Shown here piece by piece: positions 44,336 to 53,142 of a stretch of 64,000 nucleotides of DNA. The stretch comes from Cytophagales bacterium. GTDB lineage: Bacteria; Bacteroidota; Bacteroidia; Cytophagales; Thermoflexibacteraceae. The position numbers and the translations under genes are program-made. Within the stretch, counting starts at the first letter, position 1. Each line of letters begins with the position of its first letter. The notes under the pieces are model-generated. The model had not been told where the DNA came from, searched no databases, and worked only from the letters and a program-made list of their open reading frames with translations. The DNA is taken from the NCBI GenBank assembly GCA_013299115.1, contig JAAFKA010000006.1, forward strand, positions 124,001 to 188,000. Direction: 5' to 3'.

Positions 44336-45676
44336 TCACACCATTTTCCCTTCTTTTCTCAGTTCCCTTTTGATACCTGCAAGCAAATCTTCGGCTGTGA
44401 TTTGGTTGGAGTTGTTTTGCAAGGCTTTTAGTGAGCAATATTGCACCACATTGATAATAGAACCACCCGCCAATTCGTATTGTTGAGCTATTTGTTGGAG
44501 GTTGATAGTTGGCTCAAAAACAGTGGCGGGGGAAAAAGTATTTTGCCACAAAATAAGGCGTTGAGCAGCCGAAGGCATGGGGAAGTGAATCATGGCTTGA
44601 AAACGGCGAGCAAAAGCCTCATCTATGTTGCCTTTGAGGTTGGTAGCTAAAATGACTAAGCCGTTAAAGTCTTCTATCCGTTGGAGTAAATAGGCTACTT
44701 CCTGATTGGCGTGCCTGTCGTTTGAGGAGTTGGTTTGGGTTCTTTTGCCAAACAAAGCATCGGCTTCGTCAAAAAATAGCACCCAATTTTTGTTTTCGGC
44801 TTGCTCAAAGACAAAAGCTAAGTTTTTTTCGGTTTCGCCTATGTATTTGGAAACCAACATAGACAAATCCACTCTGTAAACAGGCAAATTTGCTGTTTTT
44901 CCAATCAAAGAGGCGGTGAGGGTCTTGCCCGTACCCGACACACCATAAAACAAACACCGAAAGCCTGCCTTCAAAATTCGTTTCATGCCCCAAGTTTCCA
45001 TCAGCGTATGCGAATGGGTGAGCCAAGTTCTGATGTAGTCTATTTGCTCCCTCACCTCGTCGTCCAATACCAAGTCGTCCCACGTGAGAGCAGTATGTAG
45101 TTTTTGGGCAGGAAATTGTGGGCTGTACGTAGGTTCGTAGGCTTTGCCTGTGAGCAGCAGCGCCAAATATTCTTTGGAAATGGTCAGTTTTCCACTTAAA
45201 AAAGGTTCGGAGTCGTTGTCTGTGGTTTGCACCCGCAATAAATTTGCCTTATAAAAATAATGGTCAGGCGTAAACAAGTCCAGCACTTTGGCTCGCAGGG
45301 CAAGGTCGTTGCCCGCCACCAAAAAAGCAGCCGTTTCTCCTGTGGGCAAAAAACCTGTGTGTTGGTTGCCTTTTACGCCTCCAAATTCGGAATAAGGTCT
45401 GTCGGTGGTTGGGTTTTTGACGAAAAACCAATCTAAAATCTCTGGTCGCAAGTGGGGCAAGAGGGTAAGCAGTAAGACCAATCTTTCTATCCAAGTCATT
45501 TGATATTGGGCTATGGTGGCTGCATAGTTGGAATTGGCTACACCTGCCACAGACGGCGGCATAGCCACTCGCAACGGCAAGGTGGAGCTGGTCTTGCTCA
45601 ACTGGTGTTCCAAACGGGCTTGCAAAAATTGGCTAAACCATTGGATTTCGGATTCGAGAAATGAAAAGTTCTGCAA
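44336..45676 (-). CDS. AAA+ ATPase of the type linked to contractile injection systems
   Basis: This 446-residue protein has a long N-terminal domain and then a AAA+ module: Walker A YGVSGTGKTL (about residue 248), Walker B NWVLFFDEADALFGKR (about 300), sensor 1 VILATNLKGN, and an arginine-finger region AFARRFQ. ATPases of this subtype occur in extracellular contractile injection (PVC/Afp-like) gene sets, but no sheath, tube or baseplate gene is in the window; general AAA proteases/chaperones are the alternative. No ATG start fits; TTG at 45676 gives the complete N-terminus, and a TACTTTTA box precedes it. Convergent with the endonuclease gene. Confidence 0.78.
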   Translation of the reverse strand: MQNFSFLESEIQWFSQFLQARLEHQLSKTSSTLPLRVAMPPSVAGVANSNYAATIAQYQMTWIERLVLLLTLLPHLRPEILDWFFVKNPTTDRPYSEFGGVKGNQHTGFLPTGETAAFLVAGNDLALRAKVLDLFTPDHYFYKANLLRVQTTDNDSEPFLSGKLTISKEYLALLLTGKAYEPTYSPQFPAQKLHTALTWDDLVLDDEVREQIDYIRTWLTHSHTLMETWGMKRILKAGFRCLFYGVSGTGKTLTASLIGKTANLPVYRVDLSMLVSKYIGETEKNLAFVFEQAENKNWVLFFDEADALFGKRTQTNSSNDRHANQEVAYLLQRIEDFNGLVILATNLKGNIDEAFARRFQAMIHFPMPSAAQRLILWQNTFSPATVFEPTINLQQIAQQYELAGGSIINVVQYCSLKALQNNSNQITAEDLLAGIKRELRKEGKMV

Positions 45677-45754
45677 AGTACAGTTTAGCTGTAAAATATA
45701 AAAGTAGAATCTGCGTAATTTTTTTAGTCCTAATTTGCAATTTGCTCATTATCA

Positions 45755-45787
45755 AGAACTAACATTTTTCAAAAAAATGTTAGTTCT
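45755..45787. terminator. 15 bp perfect hairpin between AAA+ and TPR genes
   Basis: AGAACTAACATTTTT and AAAAATGTTAGTTCT with a 3-base loop. The right arm (AAATGTTAGTTCT) also occurs near 29050, so it belongs to a small repeat family. It sits between divergent genes and can hardly be a terminator of either, so its role is open. Confidence 0.4.
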
Positions 45788-45835
45788 GAAAATGGTTTGC
45801 AAAAAATTACTACTTTTACAAAGTTATAAAAAAAT

Positions 45836-48796
45836 ATGATAACTATGTCAATCTTTCGGTTTGCCTCTTGCTATTTTTTGTCTTGCTGTTTTTGGTTGAG
45901 CAGTTTTTTTGCCCTTGCCCAGCACACCCAAACCTACCAACAGGCTGATTTGGCTTTTCGCAACGGCATACAACTCTTTGAAAAACAGCTATTTAGTGCT
46001 GCCAAACAGCAATTTGCTACTTATCTCCAACAGGCTGAAAACACCCACGCCTTGCAAGCCGAATATTACCAACTTTTGTGTGCTTTGCAGCTAAAAGAAC
46101 CCGAAATGGAGGGAAAAATCAAAGATTTTGCTGCTCGTTATGCAGGAAGTTTGCAAGTCATTTTGTTGTATAGGCAAACAGCCAATTATTTTTTCGAGCA
46201 ACAAGATTACGACAACACCATAGCCTATTATACGCCTGTGGCTGCAAATAAACTGCAAACCCCAGAAGATTTTCAGGCTGCTTTTCAGTTGGGTTATGCC
46301 TATTTTGAAAAGAAAAAATATGACGAGGCTCTCGAAAAATTTGCTGCTGTTAAGCAAAACGAAAATACTTATACTTCGGCTGCTTGCTACTATTCGGGTG
46401 CTATTTATTTTTTGCAAAAAATTGACAATGAGGCTATTAGCAATTTGGAAAAAGCCCAAACCTCTGCCCAGTATCAGGCTGCTGCCGAAGGAATTTTGCC
46501 TTTGATTTATTACAGGCAAGGAAGGTACAATGAGGTCATAGAGTTTGTGAAACGAATAGAAAACAGAGGAGAACAACCCAACGAAAAGTTGTTGTTGGTA
46601 GCTGCCAATAGTTGCTACGAAAAGCAAGATTTTCAGCAAGCCACCAATTATTTTGAAAGTTACGCCCAAACAGCCAAAAATTTGGAAAAAAGTACCAAAT
46701 ATCGTTTTGCTTTTTCCTCTGCCGAAGTGGGCAAAAACAACCAAGCTATTGATTTTTTTTCGCAAGTAGCAGAAGGACAAGATAGTTTGGCACAAAATGC
46801 AGCCTATAATTTGGGTATTTTGTACTTAGACACCCAAAATAAACCCTTAGCAATCAATGCTTTTGATAAAGTCCGCAAAATGACTTTTGACATCAAATTG
46901 GAGGAGCAAAGTGCGTGGAACTATGCCAAATTGAGTTTCGAACTCAAAGATTTTTCGAATACCATACGTGCTTGCGAATTTTTTTTGCAAAAATACCCAA
47001 ACAGTCCCCACGAAGACGACATCAGCCATTTGCTTACGGAAAGTTATCTTTTTGCGGGCAATTATACAGAGGCGTTGAGTTATTTGGACAAAGTAGCCAC
47101 CAAAAGCAAAAAAATGCAAGCTGCTTACCAACGCCTTGCCTATAACCAAGCCGTAGAATTGTTTAATGCCGACAACTATGCAAAAGCCGAAGATTTATTG
47201 CGAAAATCCCTAAAATTTCAGTCCAATAAAGACCTTGCCAACTCCGCCTACTATTGGTTGGGCGAAATGTATAGCTACCAAGAAAAATACGACTCAGCTT
47301 TGGTTTATTACAACCGACTCAACAGCAGTTCTGCCGTTTACCAAGAGGCTTTTTACGGCAAAGGTTACGCTGCCTACAACCTGAAAGACTACGAAACCGC
47401 CAAACGAAATTTCGAGCAGTACCTCGCCGTTGGTACGCAACCCCAAAACAAAGCTGATGCAAAATTGCGTTTGGCAGATTGCTATTTTGTGGCAAAAGAC
47501 TACGAAGCAGCCCTCGACAACTACGCAGAAGCCGAACAAAAACAAGGGGCTGATTTGGAATATTTGTACTACCAAAAAGCTACTGTGTTGGCAAATCAAG
47601 AAAAACCAGATGAGGCTTTGCGTTATTTAGACAAGTTATTGGTGCAATATCCAAACTCAAAATACTATGAATTGGCACTGTTTCGCAAAGGTTTGGTGCA
47701 TTTTGACCACAACAGCAAAGGGGCTGCCCTTGCCGTTTTTTCTGACCTCATCACCCAAAAACCGCAAAGCAGTTTAGTGCCTGATGCCTTGCTGAAACGT
47801 GCTATTTGCTACCAACTGCAAAACGAACAGGAAAAAGCCATAACAGATTACACCCAACTCTTGAAACAGCACTCCGCCCACGCCACTGCCGAAGAAGCCA
47901 TACAAGCCCTGCAAGACTTGAACGAAAAAGGTTATCATATACCTGATTATGAGGAACTTAGCAACAATTTTAGCAATGCAAACCCCAACAGCAAAGCTGC
48001 CGTAGCTGGCGAATACAATACGGCAAAGGCAAACTATGACAATGGCAACTATGCAAGGGCTATTAATGCCTTGCAAAATTTTACAAAAAAATATCCTGAT
48101 AGTGAATTTACGCCTGATGCTTTTTACTTTTTGGGCATGAGTTACGACCAAAGTCAAGCCTACGACAATGCTTTGTTTGCTTTTTCCAAAGTTCGAGGAA
48201 GTTACGAAATCAGGGCGTTGCAACGAGCAGCCGAAATAGAGTACCTTCGCAACAATTATCTCAACGCCCAAGTGAAGTATGAGGCGATGCTCAAAAATCC
48301 AACTATCAACAAAAGGTACGAAGGCAACGCCTTAGCGGGGCTGTTGCAATGCAATTTTCAGCAAAAAAATTACGACAAGGTAAAGGATTTGGCAAACCAA
48401 CTTTACAATAAAAACCACACGAAGGCTTGGTCTATGGCTGACCTTTATCTGGCAAAAATTATGATAGAAAAAGGTGAAACTGCCCCTGCCTTGTTGCAAC
48501 TGCAAAAAACCGTACAAACTGCCCAAGACCAATATGGTGCAGAGGCTCAATACCTCATGGGCGTATTGCTCAGGCAACAAAAAAAATACGAGGAGTCGAC
48601 TAAGGCTTTAATTGAGGTTCGCAACAAATATGTCAATTATACGGCGTGGTTGTACGAAGCCTTTTTGCTCATTGCCGACAATTATGTGTCTTTAAACAAC
48701 AAATTTCAGGCAAAAGCTACTTTGCAATCTGTAATAGATGCCGCAGCAGATGAAAAAATAAAGGAAAAAGCAAGGCAGAAGCTGGCGGGGCTGTGA
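45836..48796 (+). CDS. Large exported TPR-repeat protein
   Basis: This 986-residue protein has a signal peptide (FLSCCFWLSSFFALAQ) and then tetratricopeptide repeats along nearly its full length, e.g. AFQLGYAYFEKKKYDEALEK, DSALVYYNRLNSSSAVYQEA and YFLGMSYDQSQAYDNALFAF. No enzymatic domain. Such proteins are periplasmic scaffolds for protein complexes in Bacteroidota, but the partners here are not indicated. The start is ATG at 45836 or 45845. It has a TACTTTTA promoter-like box just upstream. Confidence 0.87.
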   Translation: MITMSIFRFASCYFLSCCFWLSSFFALAQHTQTYQQADLAFRNGIQLFEKQLFSAAKQQFATYLQQAENTHALQAEYYQLLCALQLKEPEMEGKIKDFAARYAGSLQVILLYRQTANYFFEQQDYDNTIAYYTPVAANKLQTPEDFQAAFQLGYAYFEKKKYDEALEKFAAVKQNENTYTSAACYYSGAIYFLQKIDNEAISNLEKAQTSAQYQAAAEGILPLIYYRQGRYNEVIEFVKRIENRGEQPNEKLLLVAANSCYEKQDFQQATNYFESYAQTAKNLEKSTKYRFAFSSAEVGKNNQAIDFFSQVAEGQDSLAQNAAYNLGILYLDTQNKPLAINAFDKVRKMTFDIKLEEQSAWNYAKLSFELKDFSNTIRACEFFLQKYPNSPHEDDISHLLTESYLFAGNYTEALSYLDKVATKSKKMQAAYQRLAYNQAVELFNADNYAKAEDLLRKSLKFQSNKDLANSAYYWLGEMYSYQEKYDSALVYYNRLNSSSAVYQEAFYGKGYAAYNLKDYETAKRNFEQYLAVGTQPQNKADAKLRLADCYFVAKDYEAALDNYAEAEQKQGADLEYLYYQKATVLANQEKPDEALRYLDKLLVQYPNSKYYELALFRKGLVHFDHNSKGAALAVFSDLITQKPQSSLVPDALLKRAICYQLQNEQEKAITDYTQLLKQHSAHATAEEAIQALQDLNEKGYHIPDYEELSNNFSNANPNSKAAVAGEYNTAKANYDNGNYARAINALQNFTKKYPDSEFTPDAFYFLGMSYDQSQAYDNALFAFSKVRGSYEIRALQRAAEIEYLRNNYLNAQVKYEAMLKNPTINKRYEGNALAGLLQCNFQQKNYDKVKDLANQLYNKNHTKAWSMADLYLAKIMIEKGETAPALLQLQKTVQTAQDQYGAEAQYLMGVLLRQQKKYEESTKALIEVRNKYVNYTAWLYEAFLLIADNYVSLNNKFQAKATLQSVIDAAADEKIKEKARQKLAGL

Positions 48797-48945
48797 TGAG
48801 AATTATTAGTAAGGTTTATGAATATTTTTTTATTATCTTAGCAAAATTTTGTTTCTTTTTCTACCTTTATTTTGTTGAATTACTTCTATTCAACTCTACT
48901 ATACAATTTCATATTTTTTATTTGCAATTAACTTAAAAAACTCAA

Positions 48946-49626
48946 ATGAAAAAACAAATTTTTTGGCTCTTTGCTGGGCTACTTTTGGTCTGCCAAAGTG
49001 CAGCCCTAAAGCCTGACCCCACAGGAAAAGACGTTTTGAACAAGTATATTCAAGCCATTGGCGGACAGGAGCAACTGAAAAAAGTGAAATCCTTGCAAAT
49101 CAATTCGTCTGCCGAAGTGATGGGCATGGTCATCACAGGGACTACCTACAAAAAAGCACCCAACAAATTTGCTAACCTTATGCTTACGCCTATGGGTGAG
49201 TTTAAGCAAATTTATGATGGCAAAAAAGCCCTTGCTACGGGCATGATGCAAACCGAAGTGGTGGAGGGGGCAGGTATGGAAAATATCAAAATGATAGCAA
49301 GTCCTTTTCCTGAATTAGACTTTTTGGGCAAAGATTTTACAGTGGAGTTGAAGGGCAAAGCCACCATAGGTACAAAGGAAACCTACCAAGTGGAAATTAC
49401 CTCCACAAAAGGTGCGAAAGTGATGCAATGGTATGCCACCGACACAGGGCTAAAAGTGCAGGAGCAAGTGGGCAAAACCATCACCCAATATGAGGAGTAC
49501 AAGGCAGTAGAGGGCATTAAGTTTCCGCATACTTTGCTTATCGATATGCAAATGCCTGTTAATCTGAAAGTTAGCAAAATTGCAATCAACATAACTTTGG
49601 CAGATTCTTTGTTCGAGCAGCCGTAA
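48946..49626 (+). CDS. Exported LolA-like protein (paralog of the exporter-operon protein)
   Basis: This 226-residue protein has a signal peptide (FWLFAGLLLVCQSAALK) and the module YIQAIGGQEQLKKVKSLQIN, shared with 17133-17915. The rest is beta-rich with a lipoprotein-sorting-like fold (FANLMLTPMGEFKQIYDGK, KGAKVMQWYATDTGLKV, YEEYKAVEGIKFPH). A role in carrying a hydrophobic ligand or in lipoprotein handling is inferred. It lies alone between the TPR protein and gldF. Confidence 0.74.
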   Translation: MKKQIFWLFAGLLLVCQSAALKPDPTGKDVLNKYIQAIGGQEQLKKVKSLQINSSAEVMGMVITGTTYKKAPNKFANLMLTPMGEFKQIYDGKKALATGMMQTEVVEGAGMENIKMIASPFPELDFLGKDFTVELKGKATIGTKETYQVEITSTKGAKVMQWYATDTGLKVQEQVGKTITQYEEYKAVEGIKFPHTLLIDMQMPVNLKVSKIAINITLADSLFEQP

Positions 49627-49633
49627 CAAACTC

Positions 49634-49681
49634 TACGTTGGCAATGACTTAGGCAGTCTCGTCAAGACCTTGACAATCGTA
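49634..49681. repeat. REP hairpin
   Basis: TACGTTGGCAATGACTTAGG then CAAGACCTTGACAATCGTA; same family as 40229 and 52023. It directly follows the LolA-like gene stop. Confidence 0.75.
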
Positions 49682-49689
49682 TAACCAAA

Positions 49690-49746
49690 TTCACACGCTA
49701 AAGCGTATGTTACATTGTTCACACGCTAAAGCGTATGTTACATTCA
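49690..49746. repeat. 28 bp tandem duplication
   Basis: TTCACACGCTAAAGCGTATG plus TTACATTG is repeated in tandem with a 28-base period, differing in the last base. Each unit holds the palindrome ACGCTAAAGCGT. It lies upstream of gldF. Confidence 0.7.
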
Positions 49747-49769
49747 CTCTACAATTTGCCTAATTTCTT

Positions 49770-50498
49770 ATGTTTGTCATTTTCAGAAAAGAAATCAACA
49801 GTTTTTTTAACTCCTTAGTGGGTTATTTGGTTATCTGCATCTTTTTGCTTGCTGTAGGGCTGTTAATTTGGGTTTTTCCTGAATACAGTCTGTTGAACTA
49901 CGGCTATGCAGGATTAGAGTCTTTCTTTGCAATTACGCCTTTCTTGTATCTTTTTTTGATACCTGCCGTAACGATGCGGACTTTTGCCGAAGAAAAAAGA
50001 ATGGGAACTATGGAGTTGTTGCTCACCCGACCTTTGCAAGACCTCGATATCATCATAGGCAAATATTTGGCAAGTTGCTTGTTGGTACTTTTTTCTCTCT
50101 TGCCCACTTTGCTTTATTACTTCACTATTTATGAGTTGGGTTCTCCCAAAGGCAATATAGACAGTGCAGCGGTGGTGGGGTCTTACATTGGTTTGTTCTT
50201 GTTGGGGGCTGTTTTTTGTGCCATTGGCGTTTTTGCTTCTGCCCTTACAGATAATCAAATTATAGCTTTTATTGTAGCTGTATTTTTTTGTTTTATTCTT
50301 TATACAGGCTTTTCTCAATTAGCTGTCATCAATATTTGGTCGGCTTACTCCTTCACTATCAGCCAATTAAGTTTAGATTTTCATTACCAATCTATCAGTA
50401 AAGGTTTAATAGATACACGCAATTTGTTGTACTTTTTTAGCATCATTGCTTTGTTTTTGTATGCTACCAAATTGCTGTTGGGAAGTAGGAAGTGGTAG
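49770..50498 (+). CDS. gldF: Gliding-associated ABC transporter permease
   Basis: This 242-residue protein has six membrane segments and the GldF pattern FRKEINSFFNSLVGYLV, then MRTFAEEKRMGTMELLLTRPLQDLDIIIGKY and LFLLGAVFCAIGVFASALTDN. GldF, GldG and GldA form an ABC transporter required for gliding in Flavobacterium. Here gldG does not follow; the next gene, 140 bases on, encodes a TrpF-like protein. gldA is also absent from the window. REP and tandem repeats lie upstream, so the locus may have been rearranged. Confidence 0.9.
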   Translation: MFVIFRKEINSFFNSLVGYLVICIFLLAVGLLIWVFPEYSLLNYGYAGLESFFAITPFLYLFLIPAVTMRTFAEEKRMGTMELLLTRPLQDLDIIIGKYLASCLLVLFSLLPTLLYYFTIYELGSPKGNIDSAAVVGSYIGLFLLGAVFCAIGVFASALTDNQIIAFIVAVFFCFILYTGFSQLAVINIWSAYSFTISQLSLDFHYQSISKGLIDTRNLLYFFSIIALFLYATKLLLGSRKW

Positions 50499-50637
50499 CT
50501 TAGTTCTGAGTTTTTTAATTTCTACTGCAAAGACAAAGACTGCAAAAAACTGTGGACATAAAACAATTTTTTGCGAAACTATAAATTTTTAGGCTAAAAA
50601 ATACTTACTTGCACAAAAAATAGATATAAAAAACACT

Positions 50638-51300
50638 ATGGCTTTACAAACCAAAGTCAAAATAGCAGGTATAAACAACCTGACTGATGCCCGTTATTGT
50701 GCAGGTATGGGCGTGGAGTGGTTGGGATTTTGTATAGACGAAGACCAAACGGACTTTATTGGCTACCAAAAAATAGAAAACATCATAGAGTGGATTAGTG
50801 GTGTGCAAATGGTGGGCGAAATTTATAGCAACCAACAAACCCTGCCCGAACAAGTTCTAGATTTTGGTTTCGATGCGTTGGAAATCAATGAATTGCAGTT
50901 TCACTACCTACAAAATGCTTTGCAAGCCAACCATAAGCTGGCTACTTTGCCTTTATTTTTGCATTGGGCTGTCCGTCCTGATACAAATTTTGAGGAGTTG
51001 GCAACTATTTGGAGAAAAAAATATACTGCTGTCAATCATTTTATACTCAATTTGCCTTTGTCCACCGCTATTTTAGCACCAGAACAAGCCAATTTTCGCC
51101 AAGCCTTCACGCAGCTTTGCAAAGAATTTCCTGTTTTATTAGGTGCAAACTTTGGCATAAAGGCTGATAATATTTTAGAATTATTGGCAATATTCCAACC
51201 AAAAGGCATTGTTTTGGCTGGTGGCAACGAAATAAGAGCAGGACTAAAAGACATGGACGAATTGGCAACTATTTTAGAAAAATTGGAAATAGAAGACTAA
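50638..51300 (+). CDS. TrpF-like beta/alpha-barrel protein lacking catalytic residues
   Basis: This 220-residue protein follows phosphoribosylanthranilate isomerase (TrpF) in layout: VKIAGINNLTDARYCAG at the start and VLAGGNEIRAG near the end. In active TrpF the first motif is KxCGI with a catalytic Cys and a later LLD supplies the acid; here the Cys is Ala (VKIAGI) and the Asp is Asn (FILNLP), and the usual GGTG loop is missing. It is therefore probably not a tryptophan-pathway enzyme. Phosphate-site remnants may still bind a ligand. Neighbours give no clue (gldF before, SUFU-domain gene after). Confidence 0.78.
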   Translation: MALQTKVKIAGINNLTDARYCAGMGVEWLGFCIDEDQTDFIGYQKIENIIEWISGVQMVGEIYSNQQTLPEQVLDFGFDALEINELQFHYLQNALQANHKLATLPLFLHWAVRPDTNFEELATIWRKKYTAVNHFILNLPLSTAILAPEQANFRQAFTQLCKEFPVLLGANFGIKADNILELLAIFQPKGIVLAGGNEIRAGLKDMDELATILEKLEIED

Positions 51301-51324
51301 AAAAAGCTGTTTGTATTGATAAAT

Positions 51325-51353
51325 TTCTCGGACACTTTTAAAGTGTCCGAGAA
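51325..51353. terminator. Hairpin after the TrpF-like gene
   Basis: TTCTCGGACACTTT and AAAGTGTCCGAGAA, one base apart, 14 bp stem. It ends the TrpF-like transcript by position but lacks a clear U-tract on the plus strand. Confidence 0.5.
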
Positions 51354-51380
51354 GTGGTTTCCTTAAAAAAACAAAAACCT

Positions 51381-51992
51381 ATGAATCCAGAAAACGGAAA
51401 AGCAGCTTTGGTGGCTCACTTCCAAAAATTTTATAAATCTCACGAAGGTTTTACCATAGAGGAGGTAAAAGCCCCTGCAAAAGAACCTTATTTGGAGGAA
51501 GTAATTGCTTATAAAAACACGCAATTCATTCGTCCTTATTGGCATTATGTAGGCTTAGGATTGAGTGAATTGTATGACAAAGAGTCAGATTTTGAAGACG
51601 TGAGTGGTTTTGGAATAGAACTGACCTTTAAACTCTGGTGTGGCGAGGAAAAAACACCGCCTGTTTGGGTCAAACATTTTTTGGAAAATTTGGCAAAATA
51701 TGTCTTCGAAAGTGGCGAAAGTTTCAATGAATTTGATTGCTTAGACGCAGGCGGAGTCATCTGCCAAGACGTGCCAACAGCTTTAACGGCTGTGGCTTTT
51801 TTGCAAGACCAAAAACTAAACAAGAAAGCACAAACACCCAACGGCATGGTTTGTTTTTTACAAGTCATAGGCTTGACTGTCAATGAGTTGCAAGTTTTTT
51901 CAGGAGAAAATTACCAACAGTGGCTACACAACTATTTGACTCTCCAACCCGAAGGGATTACAGATTTGGGGCGGAAGGAAGTGAAGTTGTAA
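51381..51992 (+). CDS. Suppressor-of-fused (SUFU) domain protein
   Basis: The 203 residues match the bacterial SUFU-domain family: a hydrophobic strand set with RPYWHYVGLGLSELYD, SGFGIELTFKLWC, DCLDAGGVICQDVPTA and MVCFLQVIGLTVNELQVF. The domain was named after the animal Hedgehog-pathway protein; bacterial members are often immunity or stress proteins, here not testable. I start at 51381 (MNPENG) because the longer frame from 51354 crosses the edge of the preceding palindrome. Cytoplasmic. Confidence 0.87.
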   Translation: MNPENGKAALVAHFQKFYKSHEGFTIEEVKAPAKEPYLEEVIAYKNTQFIRPYWHYVGLGLSELYDKESDFEDVSGFGIELTFKLWCGEEKTPPVWVKHFLENLAKYVFESGESFNEFDCLDAGGVICQDVPTALTAVAFLQDQKLNKKAQTPNGMVCFLQVIGLTVNELQVFSGENYQQWLHNYLTLQPEGITDLGRKEVKL

Positions 51993-52000
51993 GTATTTTT

Positions 52001-52180
52001 GTACGATTGTCAAGGTACTTTATACGTTGGCAATGACTTAGGCAGTCCCGTCAAGACCTTGACAATCGTATAAAGTACCTTGACAATGACTTAGGCAGTC
52101 CCGTCAAGACCTTGACAATCGTATAAAAAAAATGAAGCTGGTACGATTGTCAAGGTGCAAAAGCACCATTGCCAACGTAC
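52001..52180. repeat. Cluster of REP hairpins upstream of pyrF
   Basis: At least three units: GTACGATTGTCAAGGTACTT opening the cluster; TACGTTGGCAATGACTTAGG to TTGACAATCGTA (52023-52070); a partial copy ending near 52122; and GTACGATTGTCAAGGTGC paired with CATTGCCAACGTAC (52141-52180). Units occur in both orientations. An apparent upstream start for pyrF at 52169 falls in the last hairpin. Confidence 0.8.
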
Positions 52181-52210
52181 CTAAAATGTTATAAAAAAAT
52201 AATTGAGTTT

Positions 52211-53017
52211 ATGCAAAAAAGTGAATTGGCCCAGCAAATCAAACGCAAAAAATCTTACCTGTGCGTGGGATTAGATACAGATAGTAGCAAAATTCCTTCG
52301 CACTTGCGAGGAGAAAAATATCCTTTGTTTGAGTTTAACCGCCAAATCATAGATGCTGTTGCAGACTCTTGTGTGGCTTTTAAGCCCAATACAGCTTTTT
52401 ATGAAAGTTTGGGTAGCAAAGGCTGGGAAAATTTGGAAAAGACAATGGAGTATATTCCCAAAGACTTTTTTACCATTGCCGATGCCAAACGTGGCGACAT
52501 TGGCAATACCTCTACCTTGTATGCCCAAGCATTTTTTGAGCAGATGAACTTCGATGCCATTACAGTAGCCCCGTATATGGGTGCAGATTCGGTGCAGCCT
52601 TTCTTAGCGTACAAAGATAAATGGGTTATCTTGTTGGCTCTCACTTCCAATGCGGGCAGTGCAGACTTTCAACAACTAACAGACCAAAACAACCAAAAGT
52701 TATACGAAACTGTGCTACAAAAGTCGCAGCAGTGGGGCAATGCAGAGAATATGATGTATGTAGTAGGTGCAACACAAGCCTCTCATTTTCAACAGATTAG
52801 GCAGCTTGTACCCGAACATTTTTTGTTAGTACCTGGCTATGGCACGCAAGGCGGCGATTTGCAAGCCGTATCAAAATATGGTTTAAATTCGGCAGGAGGT
52901 TTGTTAGTCAATTCGTCGAGGGCTATTATTTTTGCCGACCAAACCAAAGATTTTGCAAAAACAGCAGGCAAATTGGCAGCTTCGGTAGCAGCAGAAATGG
53001 CGGAGTATCTAAAGTAA
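52211..53017 (+). CDS. pyrF: Orotidine 5'-phosphate decarboxylase (type 2)
   Basis: The enzyme makes UMP from orotidine 5'-phosphate, the last step of pyrimidine synthesis. The 268 residues contain the substrate-site block [21 protein letters not shown] and the catalytic [11 protein letters not shown]. The C-terminal [12 protein letters not shown] and the phosphate-binding [11 protein letters not shown] follow. This is the longer family-2 form found in Bacteroidota. The ATG at 52211 is used because an earlier in-frame TTG (52169) lies in a REP hairpin. Confidence 0.95.
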   Translation: MQKSELAQQIKRKKSYLCVGLDTDSSKIPSHLRGEKYPLFEFNRQIIDAVADSCVAFKPNTAFYESLGSKGWENLEKTMEYIPKDFFTIADAKRGDIGNTSTLYAQAFFEQMNFDAITVAPYMGADSVQPFLAYKDKWVILLALTSNAGSADFQQLTDQNNQKLYETVLQKSQQWGNAENMMYVVGATQASHFQQIRQLVPEHFLLVPGYGTQGGDLQAVSKYGLNSAGGLLVNSSRAIIFADQTKDFAKTAGKLAASVAAEMAEYLK

Positions 53018-53142
53018 GTAATCATAAAAAATTTAATCTTGTCTGGCGCACTTACACAAGATAATACAAAAGCCAAAAACTCTGCTTACTAATTGTTAGT
53101 GGTGCTAAAAATGACATGATATTCACAATTATTGAGCTAAAA

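Noticed and set aside
49690-49746. Tandem repeat as a CRISPR remnant
   Set aside because: Only two units with no spacer between them, and no cas gene in the window.
52169-52210. Upstream TTG start for pyrF
   Set aside because: It lies in a REP hairpin; the ATG at 52211 gives the normal enzyme N-terminus.
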